DNA from: RUG563 sp045589355
Lineage (GTDB): Bacteria; Bacillota; Clostridia; Christensenellales; Aristaeellaceae
Length of the DNA stretch: 31,694 nucleotides
NCBI GenBank assembly: GCA_045589355.1
Contig: JAZNOW010000007.1
Coordinates: 1-31,694, forward strand
Direction of reading: 5' to 3'
Below, piece after piece: positions 14,737-21,966 of this stretch. The notes below the pieces were generated by a model. The model saw only the letters and a list, made by a program, of their open reading frames with translations, ran no database searches and was not told where the DNA came from. Both the position numbers and the translations under genes were made by a program. Numbering within the stretch: position 1 is the first letter of the stretch; each line of letters begins with the position of its first letter.

Positions 14737-16020
14737 TTACACTTGCTCCAGCGCCTGGGCGATATCGGCGATCAGGTCGTCCTTGCTTTCCAGGCCGCAG
14801 GAAAGGCGCACCAGGTCCCCGGGCACGCCGGCGGCGATGAGTTCTTCTTCGTTCATCTGCCGGTGGGTGGCGCTGGCGGGATGCAGGCAGCAGGTGCGTG
14901 CGTCGGCCACGTGGGTTTCAATGGCGCACAGTTTCAGCGCAGCCATGAATTTTTCCGCTGCCTTCCGGCCGCCCTTCACGCCGAAGGATACCACGCCGCA
15001 GGTGCCCTGGGGCAGATACTTCTGAGCCAGATCGTAATACTTGTTGCCGGGCAGGCCTGCATAGTTCACCCAGGCGATCTTGTCATGCTGCTGCAGGTAT
15101 TCCGCCACGGCCTGGCCGTTTTCGCAGTGGCGCGCCATGCGCACGTGCAAACTTTCCAGCCCCAGGTTCAGCAGGAACGCGCTCTGGGGCGCAGGGGTGC
15201 AGCCAAAGTCCCGCATCAGCTGGGCCGTAGCCTTGGTGATGTAAGCCCCGGCCAGGCCGAACTTTTCGGCATAGGTGATGCCGTGGTAGCTGTCGTCGGG
15301 GGTGCACAGGCCGGGGAATTTATCGGCATGGGCCAGCCAGTCAAACTTGCCGCTGTCCACAATGCAGCCGCCCACCGCCGCGCCGTGGCCGTCCATGTAC
15401 TTGGTGGTGGAGTGGGTCACGATATCGGCGCCGTGCTCAAAGGGCCGGCAGTTGACGGGGGTGGCGAAGGTGTTGTCCACAATCAGCGGCACGCCGTGGG
15501 CGTGGGCCGCCTTGGCAAACTTTTCAAAATCGAAAATGGCCAGGGCCGGGTTGGCAATGGTTTCGCCAAACACCGCCTTGGTGTTGGGGCGGAAGGCCGC
15601 GTTCAGCTCTTCCTCCGTGCAGTCGGGGGAAACGAAGGTGAACTCCACGCCCATGCGCTTCATGGTGACGGCAAACAGGTTATAGGTGCCGCCGTAGATG
15701 GCGGAGGTGGACACCACATGATCGCCGTTGCCCGCAATATTGAACACCGCAAAGAAATTGGCCGCCTGGCCGGAGGAAGTGAGCATGGCCGCGGTGCCGC
15801 CTTCCAGGTCGCAGATCTTGGCCGCCACATAATCGCAGGTGGGGTTTTGCAGACGGGAATAGAAATAGCCCGAAGCTTCCAGGTCAAAAAGCTGGCCCAT
15901 GGCTTCGCTGGTGGCATATTTGAAGGTGGTGGACTGGATGATGGGAATCTGCCGGGGCTCGCCGTTGCCGGGGGTGTAGCCGCTCTGAACGCACTTGGTT
16001 TCGATCTTCATATTGCTCAT
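14737..16020 (-). CDS. metY: O-acetylhomoserine sulfhydrylase
   Basis: A 427-residue PLP enzyme of the Cys/Met metabolism family, normal length for O-acetylhomoserine aminocarboxypropyltransferase, which makes homocysteine from O-acetylhomoserine and sulfide. Key blocks: IIQSTTFKY near the N-terminus, YSRLQNPTCD, SSGQAANF, the internal aldimine lysine K207 in HSTTKYMDGHG, and RLSCGLES at the C-terminus. Two in-frame starts exist. I prefer the ATG at 16020 (MSNMKIETKC) because AAAGG lies about 10 bases upstream; for the ATG at 16029 the same site is only about one base away. It is the first gene of the metY-metA operon behind a T-box leader. Family members also include cystathionine enzymes; the pairing with an acetyl-type MetA favours MetY. 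Confidence 0.92.
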   Translation of the reverse strand: MSNMKIETKCVQSGYTPGNGEPRQIPIIQSTTFKYATSEAMGQLFDLEASGYFYSRLQNPTCDYVAAKICDLEGGTAAMLTSSGQAANFFAVFNIAGNGDHVVSTSAIYGGTYNLFAVTMKRMGVEFTFVSPDCTEEELNAAFRPNTKAVFGETIANPALAIFDFEKFAKAAHAHGVPLIVDNTFATPVNCRPFEHGADIVTHSTTKYMDGHGAAVGGCIVDSGKFDWLAHADKFPGLCTPDDSYHGITYAEKFGLAGAYITKATAQLMRDFGCTPAPQSAFLLNLGLESLHVRMARHCENGQAVAEYLQQHDKIAWVNYAGLPGNKYYDLAQKYLPQGTCGVVSFGVKGGRKAAEKFMAALKLCAIETHVADARTCCLHPASATHRQMNEEELIAAGVPGDLVRLSCGLESKDDLIADIAQALEQV

Positions 16021-16042
16021 TTCATTCATCCTTTCTTTTCAA

Positions 16043-16078
16043 GAAAAAACACCCGTCCCAAGAAAACACTTGAGACGG
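16043..16078 (-). terminator. Regulated terminator of the T-box leader
   Basis: On the minus strand CCGTCTCAAG (16078-16069) and CTTGGGACGG (16062-16053) form a 10-bp stem with one G-U and a 6-base loop, then GTG and six T (16048-16043). It ends 22 bases before the metY start. Confidence 0.88.
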
Positions 16079-16312
16079 ATGGAAAATACCCGCGGTACCA
16101 CTCAAATTGCATCGTTTCGATGCCACCTCATCGGGCGCCATTACGCCCTGTGCTTTCACGCAGCCATACGGAAGGCCCTACAGACGTTTTTCTCCGTCAC
16201 TCGAACCTCCGGCTCGGGAGCCATAGACCCTTGGAAATCTCCGCTTATTGGCTTGCACCCTGCGCCAACTCTCTGGAAGCATCCTTTTCCGGCCCTCTCC
16301 GTCATTGCCATT
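16043..16312 (-). ncRNA. T-box leader (Met specifier) controlling metY-metA
   Basis: A T-box riboswitch reads uncharged tRNA and switches between terminator and antiterminator. On the minus strand the leader holds the Stem I landmarks CCAGAGAGTTGG and GGGTGCAAGCC, then a specifier region TCTATGGCTCCCGAGCC. The codon preceding GCTCCCGAGC is ATG (16224-16222), which matches initiator or elongator tRNA-Met and the metabolic role of the genes. The T-box sequence GTGGTACCGCGGGT (16101-16088) follows; its central bases would pair with the tRNA acceptor end. The terminator lies next. Boundaries are the predicted transcript start and the end of the terminator T run. Confidence 0.9.
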
Positions 16313-16318
16313 GGGGAA

Positions 16319-16347
16319 ATGATACCATGCAAAAAAGGGAAAGTCAA
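16319..16347 (-). promoter_or_regulatory. Sigma-A promoter of the T-box-metY-metA transcript
   Basis: On the minus strand TTGACT (16342-16347), a 17-base spacer and TATCAT (16319-16324) lie about 300 bases upstream of metY, giving a leader of about 270 bases to the terminator end, as expected for a T-box. Confidence 0.82.
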
Positions 16348-16377
16348 GAAACATGCCGTCTTTTTGCTGTATTTGCC

Positions 16378-17547
16378 TTATTTGTCCACCCGGAAAATGC
16401 CGCACTTGAGGTACTGGGTTTCCACGGCTGCGGGCAGGATGGGATGGTCCTTGCCCTGGGTGCGGTATTCCACCTGGAAGAGGGACACCCTGGCGTCCTG
16501 GGCGGCGGATTTTACAATGTTCATAAACATATCGGGCAGGATGTGCTGGCTGCAGGAGCAGGTGATAAGATACCCGCCGTTTTTCACCAGCTGCATGCCC
16601 CGCAGGTTGATCTCCTTGTAGCCCCGGGTGGCCGCCTCGATATTGGCCCGGGATTTGGTGAACGCCGGGGGATCCAGGATCACCACGTCAAACCGGTTCC
16701 CGGCCGCGCACTGTTCCTTCAGGTAATCAAAAGCATTGGCCGCCACAAATTCCACGTTGTCAAAGCCGTTGAGGGCGGCATTTTCCCGGGCACATTCGCA
16801 GGCGAACTCGGAAATATCCACGCCCACCACCTTTGCGGCGCCGTACCGGGCCGCATGCAGGGCAAAGGAGCCGGTGTGGGTGAAACAATCCAGCACTGTT
16901 TTCCCCTTCACAAAAGGCGCAATGGCCGCCCGGTTTTCCTTCTGATCCAGGAAAAAGCCGGTCTTCTGGCCGTTTTTCACGTCCACAGAGAACTTCACGC
17001 CGTTTTCCACGATCTCCACCTTGTCCGGCACTTCTCCCCGCAGCGTGCCGCAGGAAAGGGGCAGGCCCTCCAGCGCGCGTACCGGCACGTCGCCCCGCTC
17101 GTAAATGCCCACGGGGTGCAATTCTTCCATTAAAGTATCGCAGATCACGTCCTTGTACTTTTCCATGCCCAGGCACAGCATCTGCATGGAAAGCACGTCC
17201 CCGAAGCTGTCCACGATCACCGCCGGCAGCCCGTCGGATTCGGCAAAGATCATCCGGCAGGATTTGAGATCGGCAAAGGTGCGGCGGTAGTCAATGGCCC
17301 GCTTCACCCGCCCCCGGATGAAATCGTCGTCGATCACTTCCTCCTTGCGGCTGAGGATCCGCAGGGCGATCTGGGATTTGGGGTTATACACCGCCATGGC
17401 CAGGAACCGGCCGTTGGATGCCGTCACCCGCACGGTATCGCCGGGCTGAGGGTCGTTCTTGGTGCGGGCAATATCACTGCGGAACACCCAGGGATGGCCG
17501 CTGTACACACGTTTTTCCTTACCGGGGAGCAAGATCACATCTGCCAT
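16378..17547 (-). CDS. RlmI-like class I SAM-dependent 23S rRNA methyltransferase
   Basis: A 389-residue protein with the RlmI layout: an N-terminal PUA domain (about 1-75, GKEKRVYSGHPWVFRSDI), a middle domain (DGLPAVIVDSFGDVLSMQML) and a C-terminal Rossmann methyltransferase. SAM motif: VLDCFTHTGSFALHAARYGA, then VVGVDISE. The catalytic block is VILDPPAFTKSR, followed by RGYKEINLRGM and the cysteine block YLITCSCSQH. E. coli RlmI makes m5C in 23S rRNA; exact target here is inferred only from family. Start ATG at 17547 has GAGG about 9 bases upstream and keeps the full PUA domain. No terminator was seen between its stop and the T-box promoter 30 bases later. Confidence 0.92.
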   Translation of the reverse strand: MADVILLPGKEKRVYSGHPWVFRSDIARTKNDPQPGDTVRVTASNGRFLAMAVYNPKSQIALRILSRKEEVIDDDFIRGRVKRAIDYRRTFADLKSCRMIFAESDGLPAVIVDSFGDVLSMQMLCLGMEKYKDVICDTLMEELHPVGIYERGDVPVRALEGLPLSCGTLRGEVPDKVEIVENGVKFSVDVKNGQKTGFFLDQKENRAAIAPFVKGKTVLDCFTHTGSFALHAARYGAAKVVGVDISEFACECARENAALNGFDNVEFVAANAFDYLKEQCAAGNRFDVVILDPPAFTKSRANIEAATRGYKEINLRGMQLVKNGGYLITCSCSQHILPDMFMNIVKSAAQDARVSLFQVEYRTQGKDHPILPAAVETQYLKCGIFRVDK

Positions 17548-17606
17548 AATTCTGCCTCATTTTGTGTTTTTTCTGTACTCCGCCTGTTTCAATTTGTGCG
17601 GAATGA

Positions 17607-17635
17607 TTGCATTATAGCACACTTCGTGTTATAAT
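17607..17635 (+). promoter_or_regulatory. Sigma-A promoter of the SDR / ligase-ACP-synthase operon
   Basis: TTGCAT (17607-17612), a 17-base spacer and a perfect TATAAT (17630-17635) lie about 30 bases upstream of the SDR start codon. Confidence 0.82.
17611..17619 (-). promoter_or_regulatory. Extended -10 promoter of the divergent rRNA methyltransferase gene
   Basis: The minus strand reads TGCTATAAT, a TGn-extended consensus -10. No good -35 stands 17 bases upstream, as expected for extended -10 promoters. It overlaps the divergent plus-strand promoter face to face. Confidence 0.5.
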
Positions 17636-17653
17636 CATAGTTGATTTATCAAC
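17612..17653. promoter_or_regulatory. Two candidate operators in the divergent promoter region
   Basis: TTATAGCAC (17612-17620) and GTGTTATAA (17626-17634) form an inverted repeat with one mismatch and a 5-base centre; it overlaps both divergent -10 boxes. A second palindrome, GTTGAT-TT-ATCAAC (17640-17653), lies at the predicted start of the plus-strand transcript. The first could partly be a by-product of two facing -10 boxes. Confidence 0.4.
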
Positions 17654-17667
17654 TTTGGAGGGTATTT

Positions 17668-18492
17668 ATGTCCAAAAAAGTGTGGATCACCGGTGCTTCC
17701 AGCGGTCTGGGGCTGCACACGGCCAATGCCCTGCGGCAAGCGGGGTTTGAGGTGGTCGCCGGCGCACGCTCCTATTCCGATCCGGAAAAGCGGACGGACA
17801 AAATGTGCCTGCCGCTGGATGTGACCTGCGATGAAAGCATGCAAGGCTTTGTGGAAAGTGCCCTGGCCCTCACCGGCGTGCCCGATGCCGTCATCCACTG
17901 CGCCGGGGTGCTGAACCTGGGCGCCGCGGAAAGCTACACCGACGAAGAAATCCGCCTGGTAATGGAAACCAACTTCTTCGGCCTCACCCGTCTGGTGCGG
18001 CATGCCCTGCCGCTGATGCGGGAAAAGGGCAAGGGGCGGCTGGTTGCCTTCTCCTCCATCAACGGCCTGCTGGGCATTCCTTATGAAGGGGCCTATTGCG
18101 CCAGCAAGCATGCCATGGAAGGCTATCTGGAATGTTTGCGGATGGAAAGCGCGCCCTTTGGCATTGAGGTGATGGTGGTACGGCCGGGGGATCATCGATC
18201 CGGCAGCGCCCTCTATCGCCGCCATGGCAAAAACATGACGGAGCAAAGCCCTTACTACGCCGCCTATCAGCGGGGCATTCAGGTGATTGCCCACGATGAA
18301 GAAAACGGCTCCTCCCCCGAAAAATTGGGAAAGAAAGTGGCCAAAGCCCTGCAAAGAAAACACCTGCCTGCAAAACTGTGCATTGCCAAGTGGGACCAGC
18401 ACCTGGCCGTCGTCCTCCATGACGTACTGCCGGTGAAGCTGTTTTCCCGTTTCATCTCCATGTACTACAAGCAAAAGAAATCCACCAAATAA
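17668..18492 (+). CDS. Short-chain dehydrogenase/reductase, proposed 3-keto reductase partner of the downstream synthase
   Basis: A 274-residue classical SDR. The ATG at 17668 has GGAGG 6 bases upstream and opens directly with the nucleotide-binding strand; the frame is open 9 codons further without a start signal. Motifs: TGASSGLG (8-15, TGxxxGxG), HCAG in place of NNAG (77-80), Asn102 in ETNFFG, Ser129/Ser130 in VAFSSING, and YCASK (Tyr143, Lys147), so the Asn-Ser-Tyr-Lys tetrad is complete. The C-terminal tail (VVLHDVLPVKLFSRFISMYY) is hydrophobic and basic and may touch the membrane. It lies 15 bases before the fusion gene in one operon. Given that partner, reduction of a 3-keto long-chain amine, as by 3-ketosphinganine reductase, is a sound inference, not proven. 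Confidence 0.85.
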   Translation: MSKKVWITGASSGLGLHTANALRQAGFEVVAGARSYSDPEKRTDKMCLPLDVTCDESMQGFVESALALTGVPDAVIHCAGVLNLGAAESYTDEEIRLVMETNFFGLTRLVRHALPLMREKGKGRLVAFSSINGLLGIPYEGAYCASKHAMEGYLECLRMESAPFGIEVMVVRPGDHRSGSALYRRHGKNMTEQSPYYAAYQRGIQVIAHDEENGSSPEKLGKKVAKALQRKHLPAKLCIAKWDQHLAVVLHDVLPVKLFSRFISMYYKQKKSTK

Positions 18493-18507
18493 AGGGGAAT
18501 ATACAAG

Positions 18508-21500
18508 ATGAAAGAAATTCTCTTGAGAAGCAAAAACCTGCAGCAGAACATGACGCTGGAAAACCTGTTTTCCATCATCGTTTCCAACCCCGAAAAGGTA
18601 GCGGCCCGCTATCAGGAAGGTGGGGAAGACAAGGAAATCACCTACGGCCAGTATAAGGAAAAAACCCTGTCCTGCGCCAAATACATCAACACCCGCCTCA
18701 CCGAAGAAACCGACGGCAAGTTTGTGGCCATCCAGCTGGATACCTGCCCCCAGTGGTTCTATGTGTTCTGGGGTGTGATCGCCAGCGGCCATCAGGCCAT
18801 TTTGCTGGATTATTCCCTCAACGAAGAAATGACCGCCTATATGCTGCAGCAGGCCGGCGCCATCGCCGTCATTGCAAAGCAAAAGCGCGCCCTGCCCGCC
18901 CAGTATGTGCAGATCACCCTGGATGAGCTGATCGCCGCCCCCGACGCACCGGATTATCACCACGCCTTTGGCACCATGGTGGCCCTGTGCACCTCCGGCA
19001 CCACCTCCACCAGCCGCATTTTCGTCTATAACGAAGCGGCCGTCTGCAACCAGGTGCTCAATTCCGAACTTCTGTACCGCTCCAACAAGCGCATCATCAA
19101 CGATAAGCCCAACCGCAACCTGGCTTTCCTGCCCTTCCACCACATTTTCGGCTTCATGGTGTGCATGCAGTGGCTGCACTTCCTGGGCTATGAAAACGTG
19201 TACCTGAAGGACCGCAGCCCCAAAACCATCCAGGAAACCGCCCAGCATTTCCACGTCACTCACCTGCTGGCCGTTCCCCTGCTTGCCAATAACCTGTCCA
19301 TCGCCCTGAACAAGAAGGTGGCCAAGGAAAAGCGCTTCAAGCGGGCCGCTTTCAAGTCCATGAAGGGCACATCCCTGGCCCTCCAGTCCGTCACCCCCGG
19401 CCTGGGCCTGGATTTTGCCCGGAAATTTATGTTCAAAAACGTGGTCAGCCAGATCCTGGGCCCCGATATCAAGTGCATCATCCTGGGCGGCAGCCACACC
19501 CCCTCCAAGCATATGCGCACCCTTTCCGCCCTGGGCTATTATGCCGTAAGCGGCTTTGGCATGACGGAAACGGGCATCACCAGCGTGGAAACGGGCAAGA
19601 ACGTTATCAAGCGCACCTCCGGCTCCGTAGGCCGTCCTCTGGCCAGCGCCGAATACAAGGTGGAACCCATCGGCGATGACCCCAACGTGGGCGAAATGTA
19701 CATCCGCGGCAACACCGTGCACACCGGCCGGCTGGTGGACGGGCAGCTTCTGCCCCCCGACCTGGATGCCGACGGCTGGTACCGCACCGGCGATATCGTG
19801 CGCCTGAAGAAGGGCAACCGCATGTACGTGGAAGGCCGCACCAAGGACCTGATCATCAACGAATCCGGCGAAAACGTGTACCCGGACGAAATTGAAGACG
19901 CCATCGGCGTGCTGGAAGGCGCCGACCAGCTCTGCGTGCTGGGCACCCCCCTGCAGAAAGAAAAGAACAGCAAATACGAAGATATCACCCTGGTCATCAA
20001 CGCCGGCAAGGCCTGGAAGGACGACGAAAAGCTGCGTCCCCTGGTGGCCCAGGTGAAGAAGGTCAATTCCACCCTGCCCACCCTCAAGCGGCTCAACCGC
20101 GTGCTGGTCACCGGCGAAATGCTGCCCACCGCCAACGGCATCAAGATCAAGCGCGCCGCGCTGAAAAAGCTCATTACCGAGGGCGAGCTTTCCTACCGGG
20201 AAATGGACCTGGCTTCCGCCAAAATCGCCGATGCCCCCGTGCAGGAAGAAAAGGCTGCCGCTGCCGCCCCCGCCGGGGAAAACGCTGCCCAGCTGAAGGA
20301 ACAGGTGCGCAAGATTTACGCCGAAACCCTGGATATGGATCCCTCCGAAATCAAGGACGACGCCCACTTCATTGACGATCTGCACGGCGACAGCCTGCAG
20401 GTGCTGGGCATGAGCCTGAAGCTGGAAGAAACCATGGGCATCCTCATCCCTGTGGAAGAATACGGCAGCTGCACCACCGTCAACGACCTTACCGCCCTGC
20501 TCCTCAAAAAGCAGCAAGGCGATACCGCTGCAAAGCCGGCTGAAGAAGCCCCCGTCACCCCCATCACCCGCTTTGAAGACAGCCCCGAATACATCGCTTT
20601 CCAGAAGCGCCAGGAAAATCTGCTGGGCTCCGGCATGGAAAACCCCTACTTCGTCTGCCACGATTCGCCCCTGCTGGATACCTCCAACATGGCCGGCCAG
20701 CGGGTGCTGAACTTCGGCAGCTACAACTACGTGGGCATGTCCGGCCGTCCCGAAGTGAAGGAAGCGGCCAAGCACGCCATCGACCTGTACGGCACCTCCG
20801 CCTCCGGCAGCCGCCTGCTTGCCGGTGAAAAGACCCTGCATCAGGAACTGGAAAAGGAAATTGCCGACTGGAAACACACCGAAACCGCTCTGGTGCTGGT
20901 GGGCGGCCATTCCACCAACGTCACCTGCGTGGGCAATTTCTGCGGCAAGGGCGACCTGATCCTCTACGATGCCATCGCCCATAACTCCGTGGCCCAGGGC
21001 TGTCAGCTTTCCCAGGCCACCTGCCGCCCCTTCCCTCACAACGATTACGAAGCCCTGGAAGGCATCCTGCGCACCCAGCGGCATAAGTACGCCAAAGTCC
21101 TCATCATCATCGAAGGCGCCTACTCCATGGACGGCGATATTGCTCCCGTGCCCAAGTTTGTGGAAATCAAGAAGAAGTACGGCTGCTTCCTGATGGTGGA
21201 CGAAGCTCACTCCGCCTGCGTCATCGGCAAAACCGGCGGCGGCGTGGACGAATACTTCGGCCTGGACGGCAAGGACATCGATATCAAGATGGGCACCCTG
21301 TCCAAGGGCCTTGGCACCTGCGGCGGTTATCTGGCCGGCAGCCATGCCATCATCGACTATATGCGCTATAACCTGCCCGGCTTTGTGTTCTCCGTGGGCC
21401 TGAGCCCGGCACTTGCCGCCGCGTCCCTTTGCGCCATCCGCCTGCTGCGCAACGATCCTTCCATCATGCAGCGCATGGAACGCAACATCAAGTGCTTTGT

Positions 21501-21786
21501 TAGCGAAGCCCACAAGCGCAACCTGAACACCTGCCTGGCCGGCGAAACCGCCATCATCCCCATCATGGTGGGCAGCGACGAAGACGCGTTCCTGCTGTCC
21601 AACATGCTGCGGTACAAGGGCGTGTTCGTGCCCCCGGCTGTGTACCCCGCCGTGCCCAAGGGCAAGGCCCGTCTCCGCTTCTGCGTCATCAGCGAGCATC
21701 AGCCTGAGCAGATCGTGGAAGCGCTGGATCAGCTGCTGGTATGCGCCAAGGAAGCCGGCATCGCCCTGCCCCCCATGGACGCCTAA
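18508..21786 (+). CDS. Trifunctional fusion: acyl-AMP ligase / acyl carrier protein / serine-palmitoyltransferase-like alpha-oxoamine synthase
   Basis: A 1092-residue single protein with AAGGGG upstream. Residues about 10-560 are an adenylate-forming ligase: TSGTTSTSR (162-170, phosphate loop ending in Arg rather than Lys), GFGMTET (349-355), YRTGD (425-429), GRTKDLIINESGENVYPDEIE and catalytic Lys546 in PTANGIKIKR. An Ala/Pro/Glu linker follows, then a carrier protein (about 595-675) with the phosphopantetheine serine Ser629 in HGDSLQ. A second linker leads to a PLP alpha-oxoamine synthase (about 690-1085): NFGSYNYVGMSG, His825 (ring-stacking), DEAHS with Asp898 and His901, and Lys933 in GTLSKGLG. 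The blocks EGAYSMDGDI and TGGGVDEYFGLD resemble eukaryotic SPTLC2 more than BioF or KBL. Predicted: activate a fatty acid, load it on Ser629, condense it with an amino acid, probably serine. No membrane helix is seen; a terminator follows. Confidence 0.88.
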   Translation: MKEILLRSKNLQQNMTLENLFSIIVSNPEKVAARYQEGGEDKEITYGQYKEKTLSCAKYINTRLTEETDGKFVAIQLDTCPQWFYVFWGVIASGHQAILLDYSLNEEMTAYMLQQAGAIAVIAKQKRALPAQYVQITLDELIAAPDAPDYHHAFGTMVALCTSGTTSTSRIFVYNEAAVCNQVLNSELLYRSNKRIINDKPNRNLAFLPFHHIFGFMVCMQWLHFLGYENVYLKDRSPKTIQETAQHFHVTHLLAVPLLANNLSIALNKKVAKEKRFKRAAFKSMKGTSLALQSVTPGLGLDFARKFMFKNVVSQILGPDIKCIILGGSHTPSKHMRTLSALGYYAVSGFGMTETGITSVETGKNVIKRTSGSVGRPLASAEYKVEPIGDDPNVGEMYIRGNTVHTGRLVDGQLLPPDLDADGWYRTGDIVRLKKGNRMYVEGRTKDLIINESGENVYPDEIEDAIGVLEGADQLCVLGTPLQKEKNSKYEDITLVINAGKAWKDDEKLRPLVAQVKKVNSTLPTLKRLNRVLVTGEMLPTANGIKIKRAALKKLITEGELSYREMDLASAKIADAPVQEEKAAAAAPAGENAAQLKEQVRKIYAETLDMDPSEIKDDAHFIDDLHGDSLQVLGMSLKLEETMGILIPVEEYGSCTTVNDLTALLLKKQQGDTAAKPAEEAPVTPITRFEDSPEYIAFQKRQENLLGSGMENPYFVCHDSPLLDTSNMAGQRVLNFGSYNYVGMSGRPEVKEAAKHAIDLYGTSASGSRLLAGEKTLHQELEKEIADWKHTETALVLVGGHSTNVTCVGNFCGKGDLILYDAIAHNSVAQGCQLSQATCRPFPHNDYEALEGILRTQRHKYAKVLIIIEGAYSMDGDIAPVPKFVEIKKKYGCFLMVDEAHSACVIGKTGGGVDEYFGLDGKDIDIKMGTLSKGLGTCGGYLAGSHAIIDYMRYNLPGFVFSVGLSPALAAASLCAIRLLRNDPSIMQRMERNIKCFVSEAHKRNLNTCLAGETAIIPIMVGSDEDAFLLSNMLRYKGVFVPPAVYPAVPKGKARLRFCVISEHQPEQIVEALDQLLVCAKEAGIALPPMDA

Positions 21787-21798
21787 AAATGCCTCTTG

Positions 21799-21831
21799 CG
21801 CCGCTTTTCTTCGGAAAATGCGGCGTTTTTT
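21799..21831 (+). terminator. Rho-independent terminator of the SDR / ligase-ACP-synthase operon
   Basis: CGCCGC (21799-21804) pairs with GCGGCG (21820-21825), and TTTTC with GAAAA inside, with one bulged T and a C(UUCG)G tetraloop. Six T follow (21826-21831). Confidence 0.93.
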
Positions 21832-21837
21832 CATGAA

Positions 21838-21863
21838 AACCGGCAGTTGCAACCGGCGGTTGA
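21838..21863 (+). repeat. 13-bp tandem direct repeat upstream of the XRE regulator gene
   Basis: AACCGGCAGTTGC (21838-21850) is followed at once by AACCGGCGGTTGA (21851-21863). The second copy runs into a TTGACA (21860-21865). No -10 box stands 17 bases on, so the promoter is unclear, but the repeat could be an operator for the helix-turn-helix protein encoded downstream. Confidence 0.4.
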
Positions 21864-21966
21864 CACATTGCAAGGCCCGTTTGGTGGCCAGGCAACCGTA
21901 AAACAGGGTATAAAAAAGCCATGCAGCACACCCCGCTGTCCATCAAACAAAAGGAGCACATGTCCT

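Noticed and set aside
18508..21786. The fusion protein as biotin synthesis enzyme BioF with a BioW-like ligase
   Set aside because: No other biotin gene is near, and the synthase motifs around DEAHS and the PLP lysine resemble SPT more than BioF. It remains the main alternative to test.
17635..21873. A 1412-codon open frame on the minus strand opposite the SDR and fusion genes
   Set aside because: The plus-strand proteins have complete catalytic motifs. The antisense frame is His/Gln/Gly-rich, matches no family and spans a clear promoter and a gene boundary.
21860..21888. Promoter for the XRE regulator at the TTGACA
   Set aside because: The region 17 bases on reads GGTGGC, not a -10 box. 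The later TATAAA is about 43 bases away, so no promoter was called.
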